Assembly: GCA_003136635.1 (NCBI GenBank)
Contig: PLFD01000042.1
Location: 1 to 41,322 of the forward strand
From: a candidate division FCPU426 bacterium
Lineage (GTDB): Bacteria; Oederibacteriota; Muellerivitia; Muellerivitales; Muellerivitaceae
Direction of reading: 5' to 3'
DNA length: 41,322 nucleotides
Below the pieces are notes generated by a model. It searched no databases, was not told the origin of the DNA, and saw only the letters and a program-made list of their open reading frames with translations. How positions within the stretch are numbered: position 1 is the first letter of the stretch; each line of letters begins with the position of its first letter. A program made the position numbers and the translations under genes. Positions 30,284 to 37,537 of the stretch are shown here, in pieces.

Positions 30284-30724
30284 CTAAGCGGTCATCAAAT
30301 CATTCAAACAATCCAAAGAGCCCATCCAGCCCGGCTTGTAATAACCAATTTCCTCGTCGCTTCTCAGACCTTCATTAGTCAAAGTGATTTCCGTCACGTT
30401 GTCGGACATCTTTTTGAAAATCACTGTCACAATGGTTTCATAATCCTCTTTAGCCAACGGATGCCAGGTAAAGACTAGTTTGTTCGGGCGGTCAATCACT
30501 TGGTATTTTCCAAAACTGGGGTAAGACACGCCGTCCGGCTGGGTCATTTGAATCTTCCACAACCCGCCGATCTTGAGGTCGCTTTCGGCAACGGGTGTGG
30601 TCCAATCCGCCGCAACATGAAACCACTTTTTCATCAACTCCGGCTTGGTCCAGGCATCAAAAAGCCTTTCCGCCGAAGCGTTAATCTTTCGCTGCACCAT
30701 CAATACCGCGTTTTCCTGAATCAT
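30284..30724 (-). CDS. AHSA1-type SRPBCC protein, paralogue C of three
   Basis: The 146-residue helix-grip protein opens LMVQRKINASAERLFDAW, has KWFHVAADWTTPVAESDLK, DRPNKLVFTWHPLAKED and ends PGWMGSLDCLNDLMTA. It is the first structural gene after the second arsR and overlaps its stop by four bases (ATGA), giving translational coupling. A GGAGGAG purine tract precedes the ATG. As with the other paralogues, the conserved stretch from INASAE to ELMK suggests recent duplication with later change in the ligand-cavity residues. Confidence 0.9.
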   Translation of the reverse strand: MIQENAVLMVQRKINASAERLFDAWTKPELMKKWFHVAADWTTPVAESDLKIGGLWKIQMTQPDGVSYPSFGKYQVIDRPNKLVFTWHPLAKEDYETIVTVIFKKMSDNVTEITLTNEGLRSDEEIGYYKPGWMGSLDCLNDLMTA

Positions 30725-31086
30725 TTTTTCTCCTCCGTTTCTTGATCCTTATTATTTAAAATAAAATCTTCCAGTTCATCCAACCGGTCATTCCAGAACT
30801 TCCTGTGTTTCTCCAACCAATCCACCGCCTCTCCCATCGGTTTGGGATTGATCCCCAGCCGATAAACCCGACCGTCTTCCTTATCCGTTTCCCGCTTGAT
30901 TAAATTGCCCCGCTCCAGAACTTTCAAATGCTTGGAAATCGCCGGCAAGGTTAAGTGGGACTTTCGCGCCAAATCGCCCACCCGGGCTTCACCCTTCGAA
31001 AGCGTTGCCAAAATCTCCCGCCGGGTCGGATCCGACAGGGCGTAAAAGATGTGGTCCAGCTGGGCCGTGGCGTTTTTAGATCGCAT
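30721..31086 (-). CDS. ArsR-type winged-helix repressor without metal site (operon 2 regulator)
   Basis: This 121-residue transcription factor has a winged helix: FYALSDPTRREILATLSKGE, recognition helix LPAISKHLKVLERGNLI and wing TDKEDGRVYRLG. The tail DWLEKHRKFWNDRLDELEDF resembles that of the first ArsR, so the two are related paralogues. No CxC or other metal site is visible. AAGGAG precedes the ATG. It heads a minus-strand operon with three AHSA1 paralogues. The -10 box of its own promoter lies inside an inverted repeat, indicating autorepression. Confidence 0.93.
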   Translation of the reverse strand: MRSKNATAQLDHIFYALSDPTRREILATLSKGEARVGDLARKSHLTLPAISKHLKVLERGNLIKRETDKEDGRVYRLGINPKPMGEAVDWLEKHRKFWNDRLDELEDFILNNKDQETEEKK

Positions 31087-31099
31087 GGTTTCTAGCTCC

Positions 31100-31143
31100 T
31101 TAAATATATTTAACTATATAGCTAACTAAATAACCAAAAGCAA
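31100..31143 (-). promoter_or_regulatory. Promoter and operator of arsR operon 2
   Basis: On the minus strand TTGCTT (31138-31143) and TATATA (31115-31120) are 17 bases apart. The -10 box is exactly the centre of TTAGC-TATATA-GTTAA (31110-31125), equivalent to TTAAC-N6-GCTAA on the plus strand. A second perfect palindrome, TTAAATATATTTAA (31100-31113), overlaps its downstream edge. Repressor binding here would block RNA polymerase directly. Confidence 0.7.
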
Positions 31144-31174
31144 GTATTTTTTTTAAAAATTAATCGAGGAAATA

Positions 31175-31765
31175 TTAGGACAGAGGTAAGTAAAGCCCTT
31201 CGATTTGATCCTTGTCCCGCTCTTGACCATCCAAATCCATGCCGTAACCATAAAGCCAGCAGTCTTTAAAACCCTTTTGGGACAGGGTTTGAGTGTCGAG
31301 ATTTAGATCAAAACCCAGAAAGTCTACCGGCCCGCTTTTAGCTCCAAACTTGCGGATCAAAACAGCCGTTTTCACGTTCTCAATACCCTTCTCCAGCAAT
31401 TGGTTTTTGAGTTTTTTCAGGGAAAGACCCGAATCCACTAGATCGTCCACAATTAAAACCGAATGCAGGCACAGGGCATCCCAATCCAGCGAACCGTAAA
31501 CTTCCCGATCCGCCAAAAGATTTTGATGTCCGTCCGTACCTTTGACGCGGATTTCAAAAACTTTAATCCGAATATCAGGTGCGATCTCATGAAGGCAACC
31601 CTCTATATCGCCGGTCAAAACCCTGGCGCCTTCCAATATGGAAACCACATTTAATGTTTTGGTTTTATTTTCTTTGAGCCACGCCAAAATGGACCTGGCC
31701 ATTTGCCCAACAGCCGATTGAATTTCAACTTGGGTAAAAAATACTTCTCGAAGCGGCTCCGGCAT
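31175..31765 (-). CDS. hpt: Hypoxanthine phosphoribosyltransferase-like protein
   Basis: The 196-residue protein is a type I phosphoribosyltransferase. It has the PRPP-binding signature VLIVDDLVDSG (103-113), the start-loop SILEGARVLTGDI (43-55), and the C-terminal purine-binding region VDFLGFDLN and YGYGMDLDGQERDKDQIEGLY, typical of bacterial Hpt. It salvages hypoxanthine (and often guanine) to IMP/GMP with PRPP. Length is slightly above the usual 175-185 residues. AAAGG is eleven bases before the ATG. It ends the TIR-domain operon on the same strand with a 13-base gap, an odd pairing. Confidence 0.87.
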   Translation of the reverse strand: MPEPLREVFFTQVEIQSAVGQMARSILAWLKENKTKTLNVVSILEGARVLTGDIEGCLHEIAPDIRIKVFEIRVKGTDGHQNLLADREVYGSLDWDALCLHSVLIVDDLVDSGLSLKKLKNQLLEKGIENVKTAVLIRKFGAKSGPVDFLGFDLNLDTQTLSQKGFKDCWLYGYGMDLDGQERDKDQIEGLYLPLS

Positions 31766-31778
31766 AAAAACAGGCCTT

Positions 31779-32246
31779 TCATTGACCTAACTGTGATTTT
31801 AATTCTTTCACAAAAACCGCCGCCCCCATGGCCGAACCATGCTGAAGTTCGTCATTCCGGCGGGCAAGACTTAGTTTTTGATCGATCAAATAAAGTTTGG
31901 CGTACTCTTCCAGCGCGTCCTCATCCCGCATCACCGGAAACTCTTTCAAATAATCGGGTACATCTACTTTATCCCAAAGGTAAGTAGCGATGCCCTTGTT
32001 CGCCTGATAGGCCGCTCCCATCTCAAAGGGAATCCACATCAGACCCATAGTATTTTCGGTAAACAGGGCGATCACATGGGTACATTGCTTGATCTTGTCC
32101 ACAATATGGCTGGCGATTTCGGTACTGGAATGAACTTTGGGATAATAGGGGGATACAAACGAATCAATGTCAAAATTGGATTTCAAATAATCCTGAAGCA
32201 CCATGGCTTTATCTTCGTCGGAGATACGGTATGAAATAAATATCAT
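31779..32246 (-). CDS. TIR-domain protein
   Basis: The 155-residue protein is a single TIR-like domain. The first strand MIFISYRISDED is followed by DYLKSNFDIDSFVSPYY, HIVDKIKQCTHVIALFT, and the motif LMWIPFEMGAAY, where Trp71 and Glu75 match the W...E pattern that holds the catalytic glutamate of TIR NADases. No second domain is present beyond a helical C-terminal region (SLARRNDELQHG, AAVFVKELKSQL). Bacterial TIR proteins degrade NAD+ or make signalling nucleotides in anti-phage defence, but stand-alone TIRs also have other roles. ATG 32246 is preferred over an earlier in-frame codon because it opens on the first strand. It is preceded by a small CxxC protein on the same strand. Confidence 0.85.
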   Translation of the reverse strand: MIFISYRISDEDKAMVLQDYLKSNFDIDSFVSPYYPKVHSSTEIASHIVDKIKQCTHVIALFTENTMGLMWIPFEMGAAYQANKGIATYLWDKVDVPDYLKEFPVMRDEDALEEYAKLYLIDQKLSLARRNDELQHGSAMGAAVFVKELKSQLGQ

Positions 32247-32254
32247 TCCGTTTC

Positions 32255-32473
32255 CTATTTCTCCCCGCAGTGGCGGCAAACCTTGTCCACATTACGGTCA
32301 TTTACCACAACCCAGGACGTGATTCGTTTGGCGAGAGCTTTACGAAATTCACGAAAAAGCAGCTCCCGGCTCAGTTTCACTTTGGGTTTTGATTTCGAAA
32401 CAAACTCTTCCAGGACCGGTTTCATGTCGATTTTTAACTCATCCACAATTTTTTCAAATTCTACTTTCGCCAT
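32255..32473 (-). CDS. Small helical protein with C-terminal CxxC knuckle, TIR partner
   Basis: The 72-residue protein is predicted largely helical (VEFEKIVDELKIDMKPVLEE, LSRELLFREFRKALAKR) and ends with VCRHCGEK, half of a zinc ribbon. It would need to dimerise or pair with another CxxC to hold zinc. The start has a strong AAGGGGG site three bases before the ATG. The stop is eight bases from the TIR gene start, so the two are co-transcribed. Unknown family; a TIR adaptor or regulator is one possibility. Confidence 0.7.
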   Translation of the reverse strand: MAKVEFEKIVDELKIDMKPVLEEFVSKSKPKVKLSRELLFREFRKALAKRITSWVVVNDRNVDKVCRHCGEK

Positions 32474-32497
32474 AAATCCCCCTTAACTTTTAAACAA

Positions 32498-32712
32498 TTA
32501 TCGTTTTTTGCCGAAAAGCCGTAAGAGCTTGAGGAGCAAATTCACAAAATCCAGATACAAATCCAGGGCGCCATAGATAGCCAGTTTGAACTCTTGAGGG
32601 CTTCCCTCCGCTATTCCCGCCTCATCCATTTTTTCAGTTTTTGATTGTCATAGGCAATCAAGCCCGTAAATATAAAAACACCCGCCGCGCTGGAAATCCA
32701 ATCCACCATCAA
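32498..32712 (-). pseudogene. Decayed C-terminal fragment of a Bax-inhibitor-1 (YccA/YbhL) family gene
   Basis: Read leftward, one frame gives MVDWISSAAGVFIFTGLIAY then DNQKLKK. A second frame continues as MDEAGIAEGSPQEF, KLAIYGALDLYLDFVNLLLK and LLRLFGKKR before a stop at 32498-32500. This is the last two helices and tail of a BI-1 family membrane protein. A single-base loss in the T6/A6 run at 32629-32634 breaks the frame between the two halves. About 160 residues of the N-terminal part are missing altogether, so this is a pseudogene and not just a sequencing slip. It is on the same strand as, and just upstream of, the TIR operon. Confidence 0.75.
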
Positions 32713-32900
32713 ACATCCAGGTATAAACCAGTCTGAAAAAATTCCGGCTTTCTTCTGAAATAGAGTTGTTCATGGGAAGAATCGGCATAACCTCTTCCTT
32801 TCAAATACAAGCTTTGCCAAAACCAACCAGCCAATAATAAATCATGCGGACCAAAACGATTGGGATATTTATGAGTCATTAATTGAATTTCCGATTTCAT
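32709..32900 (-). CDS. Doubtful 63-residue open frame
   Basis: An ATG at 32900 starts a frame of 63 residues (MKSEIQLMTHKYPNRFGPHD at the start) rich in Tyr, Trp and His. No Shine-Dalgarno is visible and I recognise no family. It abuts the BI-1 remnant and could itself be decayed sequence, or spurious. Confidence 0.25.
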   Translation of the reverse strand: MKSEIQLMTHKYPNRFGPHDLLLAGWFWQSLYLKGRGYADSSHEQLYFRRKPEFFQTGLYLDV

Positions 32901-32973
32901 CAAAAACCAGTTTTATATACTAAGCACAATTTGTAACGGGTTCGGGTAGAATTCAAACGGGAGTAAACCAGCT

Positions 32974-33975
32974 ATGATGAAAAACGACTTTAACCGTCAC
33001 CTCTATCCCTACGCCTTGGGTTTAACCTTTATTTTCCTGCCCTTCAACGCTCACGCCTTTGACTTATCACCCAACGTTTCCCGCGTGGTTTCGGACCCGT
33101 CTTATTTACCCTCCGGCGGCCAACTTTTTAGCAGCACCGAATATAGCGACAGTGTGATCAACTTCAACACGAATGACACCTCCGGCGCTCAAACCAGTAC
33201 GACGAACACCATTTCGGATACGGTCAATCAGGTGTTGGAGTTTGGCCTTACCGGTGATTTCACCCTGCGGATCGCCGATTCCTATCAGTGGTCCACGTCC
33301 ACCAGTACCGCCGCGGACGGCTCAATATCAATCACCAACTCTGAAGGTTTCGTAGACCCCTCTTTCGGGATCATCTGGCGCGTGCTGGACGAGCAGGAAC
33401 ATTTTTTCAATTGGGACCTCACCGGCTCTTACGCTCCAAACTTCATCAACGCCCAATCCGCGGACCCGACACAAAATGGAACGGTAGCGCGGGGCGGCGA
33501 TACCGCCTCTTTCGGCACGGCTCTCAGTTATAAGGGGGAGGATTTTACGCTCTATCTGTCAGGCTCCGCGACCTACCTGGACAACCGGTCTATTTTAAAT
33601 CCCGGCAGCAACATCACCGTCGACTACAATTCCAGCTGGCAGTACGCTTTTTCCCTGCTGACTCAAACCCGCGTGACGGACAAATGGTCCGTCAACCTGG
33701 GCCTCTCCCGTGTTTATATCGACAATATCAACGGTTCCTTTACCACCAGTAACGGCGCCCTTTTCACCATCGGCGATCAGCCCGGCGACGTGACCACTTT
33801 CATCGCGGCCCTCAATTTACAGTTCGCCCCCAACCGGTTCGTCATGTCGATTATTTATAACTATGATTCTTTCGACAACGGCGCTTTTACCAACGTCACT
33901 CTGCCGAACAACAGCACGACCACCACTGGTAAAGGCGAAAGCGTTTATGGCCTGGAATTCCGATACGTCCTTTAA
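32974..33975 (+). CDS. Exported beta-barrel-like outer-membrane protein
   Basis: The 333-residue protein has a signal peptide (residues 1-29, ...FLPFNAHA-FDL). The mature sequence is rich in Ser, Thr, Asn, Gly and aromatic residues, with strand-like repeats such as FTLRIADSYQWSTST, FFNWDLTGSYAP, DFTLYLSGSATYLDN and WSVNLGLSRVYID. It ends in GLEFRYVL, a barrel-like C-terminus. I infer a 12-14-stranded outer-membrane protein of unknown substrate. A GGGAG ribosome binding site lies about 11 bases before the ATG. It resembles the other exported barrels of the window in style but not in sequence. A 192-base non-coding gap follows it. Confidence 0.72.
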   Translation: MMKNDFNRHLYPYALGLTFIFLPFNAHAFDLSPNVSRVVSDPSYLPSGGQLFSSTEYSDSVINFNTNDTSGAQTSTTNTISDTVNQVLEFGLTGDFTLRIADSYQWSTSTSTAADGSISITNSEGFVDPSFGIIWRVLDEQEHFFNWDLTGSYAPNFINAQSADPTQNGTVARGGDTASFGTALSYKGEDFTLYLSGSATYLDNRSILNPGSNITVDYNSSWQYAFSLLTQTRVTDKWSVNLGLSRVYIDNINGSFTTSNGALFTIGDQPGDVTTFIAALNLQFAPNRFVMSIIYNYDSFDNGAFTNVTLPNNSTTTTGKGESVYGLEFRYVL

Positions 33976-34167
33976 TTCATCAGCTCATGAGCCAAAAGGT
34001 TAATCTTGGCCCTACCTTTGGGCTATCGAAATGAAAGTTTCAATATCATTTTGATACGGCAGTTTCCCGCCATCGGATAAAAAAACACAGTTTCCAAGTA
34101 CTTCCCTTTTGATATCGCATGGCACTTTACTTGCTTTAACTATCACATCATTTCTAAAGGGAGAATT

Positions 34168-34776
34168 ATGAATTTTTTAAGAATCGGTTTAATAGGCTTG
34201 GTTCTTTGCTCAGCTCCCGCTTTATGGGCGGATACGGCTCCCGATACTCCGGTTAAGAATTCCATTTTCGTCAATATCGGCGGCACCACTCCTTTTAGTC
34301 CATCCAGTTTCACCTCCAACCAGACCGTTGGCTACAACGGCGGCATTGGTTTCGGCTTCGGGCTTTCACCGCTTTTTCAGTTGGTGTTAGACGCCAACGC
34401 GGACAGCTTTCCCCTGAATAATAACAGTGGTTTCTTTAACGGCGATTCGGGCGGAAATCTCCGTATTGGAACTTTTCTGGCTAACATCCGGTTCCGGTTT
34501 CTGGCCGAAGACAACCCCGTCGTTCCTTATCTTATCGGCGGTATGGGGGGCGCCCGGGTCACTCAAGACGCCATTACCAACGCCGGCGGCGCGGTCATCA
34601 GTCCCTCCAGCTCCAGCACCAACTTCGCGGCACGGCTGGGAATCGGCATTGATATCCGCTTAAGCGGCATGGCTGCCCTGTTTGTGGAATCCAGCGGCTA
34701 TGGCATCGCGGGCAGTAACGGCGCCGCGAACATTAACTACAATTCATTCCGTCTCGGGGGTAAGTTTAATCTTTGA
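34168..34776 (+). CDS. OmpA/OmpW-like small outer-membrane barrel
   Basis: The 202-residue protein has a signal peptide (residues 1-21, ...APALWA-DTAP) and an eight-stranded barrel-like domain. Strands include NSIFVNIGGTTPFS, VGYNGGIGFGFGLSPLFQL, LRIGTFLANIRFRFL, VVPYLIGGMGGARV and a terminal NSFRLGGKFNL. The strand-Gly-Gly pattern is typical of outer-membrane protein beta-barrel (OMP_b-brl) domains. AAAGGGAG lies before the ATG. Its stop overlaps the TTG start of the next gene, suggesting translational coupling with a DUF202 membrane protein, an unusual pairing. Confidence 0.78.
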   Translation: MNFLRIGLIGLVLCSAPALWADTAPDTPVKNSIFVNIGGTTPFSPSSFTSNQTVGYNGGIGFGFGLSPLFQLVLDANADSFPLNNNSGFFNGDSGGNLRIGTFLANIRFRFLAEDNPVVPYLIGGMGGARVTQDAITNAGGAVISPSSSSTNFAARLGIGIDIRLSGMAALFVESSGYGIAGSNGAANINYNSFRLGGKFNL

Positions 34777-35186
34777 AATTTTTGAGCCGCGAAAAAATAA
34801 CGGCATTCTTTCACCCGGAAAAAGCCGATCCGCGCGTCTTCTGGGCGAAAGAACGAACCTTCTTATCCTGGATCCGAACGGGTTTGGCCTTAATGGGTTT
34901 TGGTTTTGTCGTAGCCCGTTTCAACCTGTTCCTGCGCGTGATTCAAGCCCGGGCCGATACCCCCTCGCCTGCCCATTCGGGTTGGTCCATGTGGTTCGGA
35001 ACTCTTTTGGTTCTCATGGGAGTCTTGGTTCAAATGATGGCGGTTTTTGACTACACCCGGTTTGTGTCTACTGTTAAGCGGGGAGAAACCCCAGACCTCA
35101 AACCATCCCTCTTGGGCATCGGTGTCGCCTCAGGACTTGGTCTCATCGGCCTCTTGATGGCCGTTTATCTTGTCATCAACCATTAA
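34773..35186 (+). CDS. DUF202 (YidH-like) inner-membrane protein, TTG start
   Basis: The 137-residue protein has the DUF202 signature RVFWAKERTFLSWIRTGLAL (about 20-39) followed by three transmembrane helices: about 37-57, 72-93 and 113-135. The family is widespread in bacteria and in yeast VTC subunits; its own activity is not known. The start is TTG overlapping the stop of the previous gene (TTGA), which gives the expected N-terminus; no ATG is in frame before the DUF202 motif. A G-rich purine site (GGGGGTAAG) lies about 10 bases upstream. Confidence 0.88.
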   Translation: MKFLSREKITAFFHPEKADPRVFWAKERTFLSWIRTGLALMGFGFVVARFNLFLRVIQARADTPSPAHSGWSMWFGTLLVLMGVLVQMMAVFDYTRFVSTVKRGETPDLKPSLLGIGVASGLGLIGLLMAVYLVINH

Positions 35187-35251
35187 CCCAATTAACGGAG
35201 GTTATTCCGACGCAAACCACAAACCCCGACTCCATTACTCATCAGCCGCAA

Positions 35252-36412
35252 ATGATCCGTTATCAAATGGGTCCCCTCACTTTATGGACTCTTGTCTTGA
35301 GTGTTATCGGGCTATGTTTACTTTATAAACTGTTACCCGTTCTCTGCGTCCTGGTCATGGCCCTCTTTATCGTCAGCGCCCTGGACTCTCCCATTGAAAA
35401 AATCGAAAACCGCGGTTTTAACCGCACCATGGCCATTACCCTGGTGTTTATCGCGGGGCTTCTGGTCTTCGTTGTTATCTGTATCCTGATGATTCCACCT
35501 GTTACGGCGGAACTTTCCATTCTCAACACAGAAATACCGATCATGCGGTCCCATTTGGCCGACCATCTTTCCAACATTCCCTTTACGGCCACTCTATCCA
35601 ATTCGGTGCGCAGCGGAAAAGTCGTCGTCAACCAGTCCGATTTCCAAACGATGGCCGAAACCTATAGCCGCCGCGCGATTAAAATACTGATTTACGCCGT
35701 AAGCGGCGTCTTGCTGGCTTCCTTTATCATGATTGAAAGAAACCGTTTGAGGGGCGGCCTCTTCGCCATGGTTCCCCGGGCCCATCATGTCCTACTTTCC
35801 CGCATCCTTTTGAAGCTCGAAACCATTGTGGGCGCCTATATCCGGGGACAACTGTTGCTCAGTTCGCTCTTTACCGTCTTCACCTTCGCCCTCTTAACAC
35901 TGGTCGGCGCTGAAAATGCCATCGTTTTCGCCCTCTTCGCCGGCATGACGGATGTGCTTCCCTATATCGGTGTTTTTCTCTCCGTAGGTCCGGCGGTTTT
36001 CGCCGTGCTTCCTCATGGCGAGACCGCCACTTTTATCGTCCTAATCGCCATGTTGACCTATGAGGAATTCGAAAGCCGTTTTTTGGTTCCGAACGTTTAC
36101 GGCAAACAATTACGTTTACCCGCTACCATCATCCTGTTCGCACTTCTGGTCGGGGCCACTCTGATGGGCGCTTTCGCCGCGCTTTTGTCCCTTCCCATTG
36201 CGGCCGCCATCATGATGCTCATAGAGGAATTGCGGGTCGATTTACCGGGAGAAACGGTGCCGGCGGAAAAGAAAATCATCCGCGAGGAAAACGACCGTGC
36301 CGAAAAAGAATATGAACGCCGCACCGAAGGGATCTCCGCGCAGCAGTCCGCGGCCATCGCCGTCAAAATCGCGGAAGGACGGTTGAAGAATGAAAATGCC
36401 GCCAAGTCTTAA
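35252..36412 (+). CDS. AI-2E/PerM-family transporter
   Basis: The 386-residue membrane protein belongs to the AI-2E (PerM/TqsA/YdiK) family. It has an N-terminal pair of helices, a large periplasmic segment (about 95-150), then the characteristic ALFAGMTDVLPYIGVFLSVGPA core motif (shown in part) and VPNVYGKQLRLPATIILFAL. Members include a quorum-signal exporter and proton or sodium antiporters, so substrate is open. A C-terminal cytoplasmic tail (about 330-386) is rich in charged residues. ATG 35252 has no ribosome binding site. A strong GGAGG at 35197-35201 precedes an in-frame ACG (35210) that would add 14 residues. Confidence 0.87.
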   Translation: MIRYQMGPLTLWTLVLSVIGLCLLYKLLPVLCVLVMALFIVSALDSPIEKIENRGFNRTMAITLVFIAGLLVFVVICILMIPPVTAELSILNTEIPIMRSHLADHLSNIPFTATLSNSVRSGKVVVNQSDFQTMAETYSRRAIKILIYAVSGVLLASFIMIERNRLRGGLFAMVPRAHHVLLSRILLKLETIVGAYIRGQLLLSSLFTVFTFALLTLVGAENAIVFALFAGMTDVLPYIGVFLSVGPAVFAVLPHGETATFIVLIAMLTYEEFESRFLVPNVYGKQLRLPATIILFALLVGATLMGAFAALLSLPIAAAIMMLIEELRVDLPGETVPAEKKIIREENDRAEKEYERRTEGISAQQSAAIAVKIAEGRLKNENAAKS

Positions 36413-37514
36413 AAACAGAAAAATTTATCCATCAAAAAAAATCCCGATCCGTCAAATGACCGGGTTTCGGTTTTTGATTACCTGCGCGTCCCTTCTGGTT
36501 TCGGGATGCGCCACCTTACCGCCCCATTTTGTGAAGGTCGCCCCGCCGCCGATCAGAACCTTTCCTCCCATACAACCCGGGTTTGTGTGCCTGCCGGTTG
36601 TCATCAGCTTTCCCCCGGGACGCGATGTGGTCCAACAGGTCACCAACCTTTTCAAGGGCGGCATTAAACAACTGGGCGAGAATATTATTCTGAAATCCAA
36701 AATGAAATTTCTCTGGGATGTAATGGCGGAGCCGATTCGTTTGGATAAAGATCTCTGGCTTTTAGTTCACCCTGAATCCATGAGTCTCGGATACAGACAG
36801 GTTAAACTGAACGGCGCGAAGACCACCCAGCCGGTTTTACAAATGAGCGCCAGTCCGGAGCTTGTCTTCGGGTCCAAGCCTGCAATTCAATCCCGGACCA
36901 TGCCTCCTCTTGTTCCCTTTCGTCCCGAGCCGACATTTTTTGAAGCCATTACCAATATTCACATGAACTATGAGGACGCCAACCGGTATTTAGCGGATCC
37001 CCGCTTGAAAGTGAAAAATACGCTGATCTCCAATACGGGAAATCGAAAGTTGACCATTGAGGGAATCCGGCTTTACGGATCAGGCGGCGATGTAATTGTC
37101 GAGGTCAAACTCAATTACAATCCGCTCATCCTCAATTTATCCAGTCAGCCGGCCCATCTGACGCTTTATCTCAGGGGTACTCCCCGTTATGTTCCCGGGG
37201 AAGCTGTCTTTGATTTGCCCGATCTGGAATATGACGTCAAAACCAGCGACTTGATGGTTCAAGTCGCGGACTGGCTTTTCAAATCGGATTTCAAAAACCA
37301 GCTGCGCCGGATCGTTAAATTCCCCGCCGGTGAAAATATGTCGCTCCTCCAAATGAAAATAAATAGGTCTTTAAACCGGCGCTTTAGCCGCTCTTTGCTT
37401 CTCGTGACTGAAGTGGACTCTTTTAAAGTATTGGACGGTTACGCGGACAACACGGGGATTGAAGCGCGGCTTTCCATCAAGGGAAGCTCGACCCTGGAAG
37501 TGATTTGGAACTAA
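36390..37514 (+). CDS. DUF4403-family lipoprotein
   Basis: The 374-residue protein has a signal sequence ending in a lipobox LLVSGC (about residues 35-40), so it is likely lipidated. It matches the DUF4403 group: PVVISFPPGRDVVQQVTNLF near the start, VIVEVKLNYNPLILNL and YLRGTPRYVPGEAVFDLPDL in the middle, and a C-terminal LSIKGSSTLEVIW. DUF4403 proteins are usually found as lipoproteins; a tubular lipid-transfer-type fold is possible but unproven. It overlaps the end of the AI-2E gene by 23 bases, so the two are coupled. No terminator is visible. Confidence 0.85.
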   Translation: MKMPPSLKNRKIYPSKKIPIRQMTGFRFLITCASLLVSGCATLPPHFVKVAPPPIRTFPPIQPGFVCLPVVISFPPGRDVVQQVTNLFKGGIKQLGENIILKSKMKFLWDVMAEPIRLDKDLWLLVHPESMSLGYRQVKLNGAKTTQPVLQMSASPELVFGSKPAIQSRTMPPLVPFRPEPTFFEAITNIHMNYEDANRYLADPRLKVKNTLISNTGNRKLTIEGIRLYGSGGDVIVEVKLNYNPLILNLSSQPAHLTLYLRGTPRYVPGEAVFDLPDLEYDVKTSDLMVQVADWLFKSDFKNQLRRIVKFPAGENMSLLQMKINRSLNRRFSRSLLLVTEVDSFKVLDGYADNTGIEARLSIKGSSTLEVIWN

Positions 37515-37537
37515 GCCCCGATAACGTCCCCTGAAAA

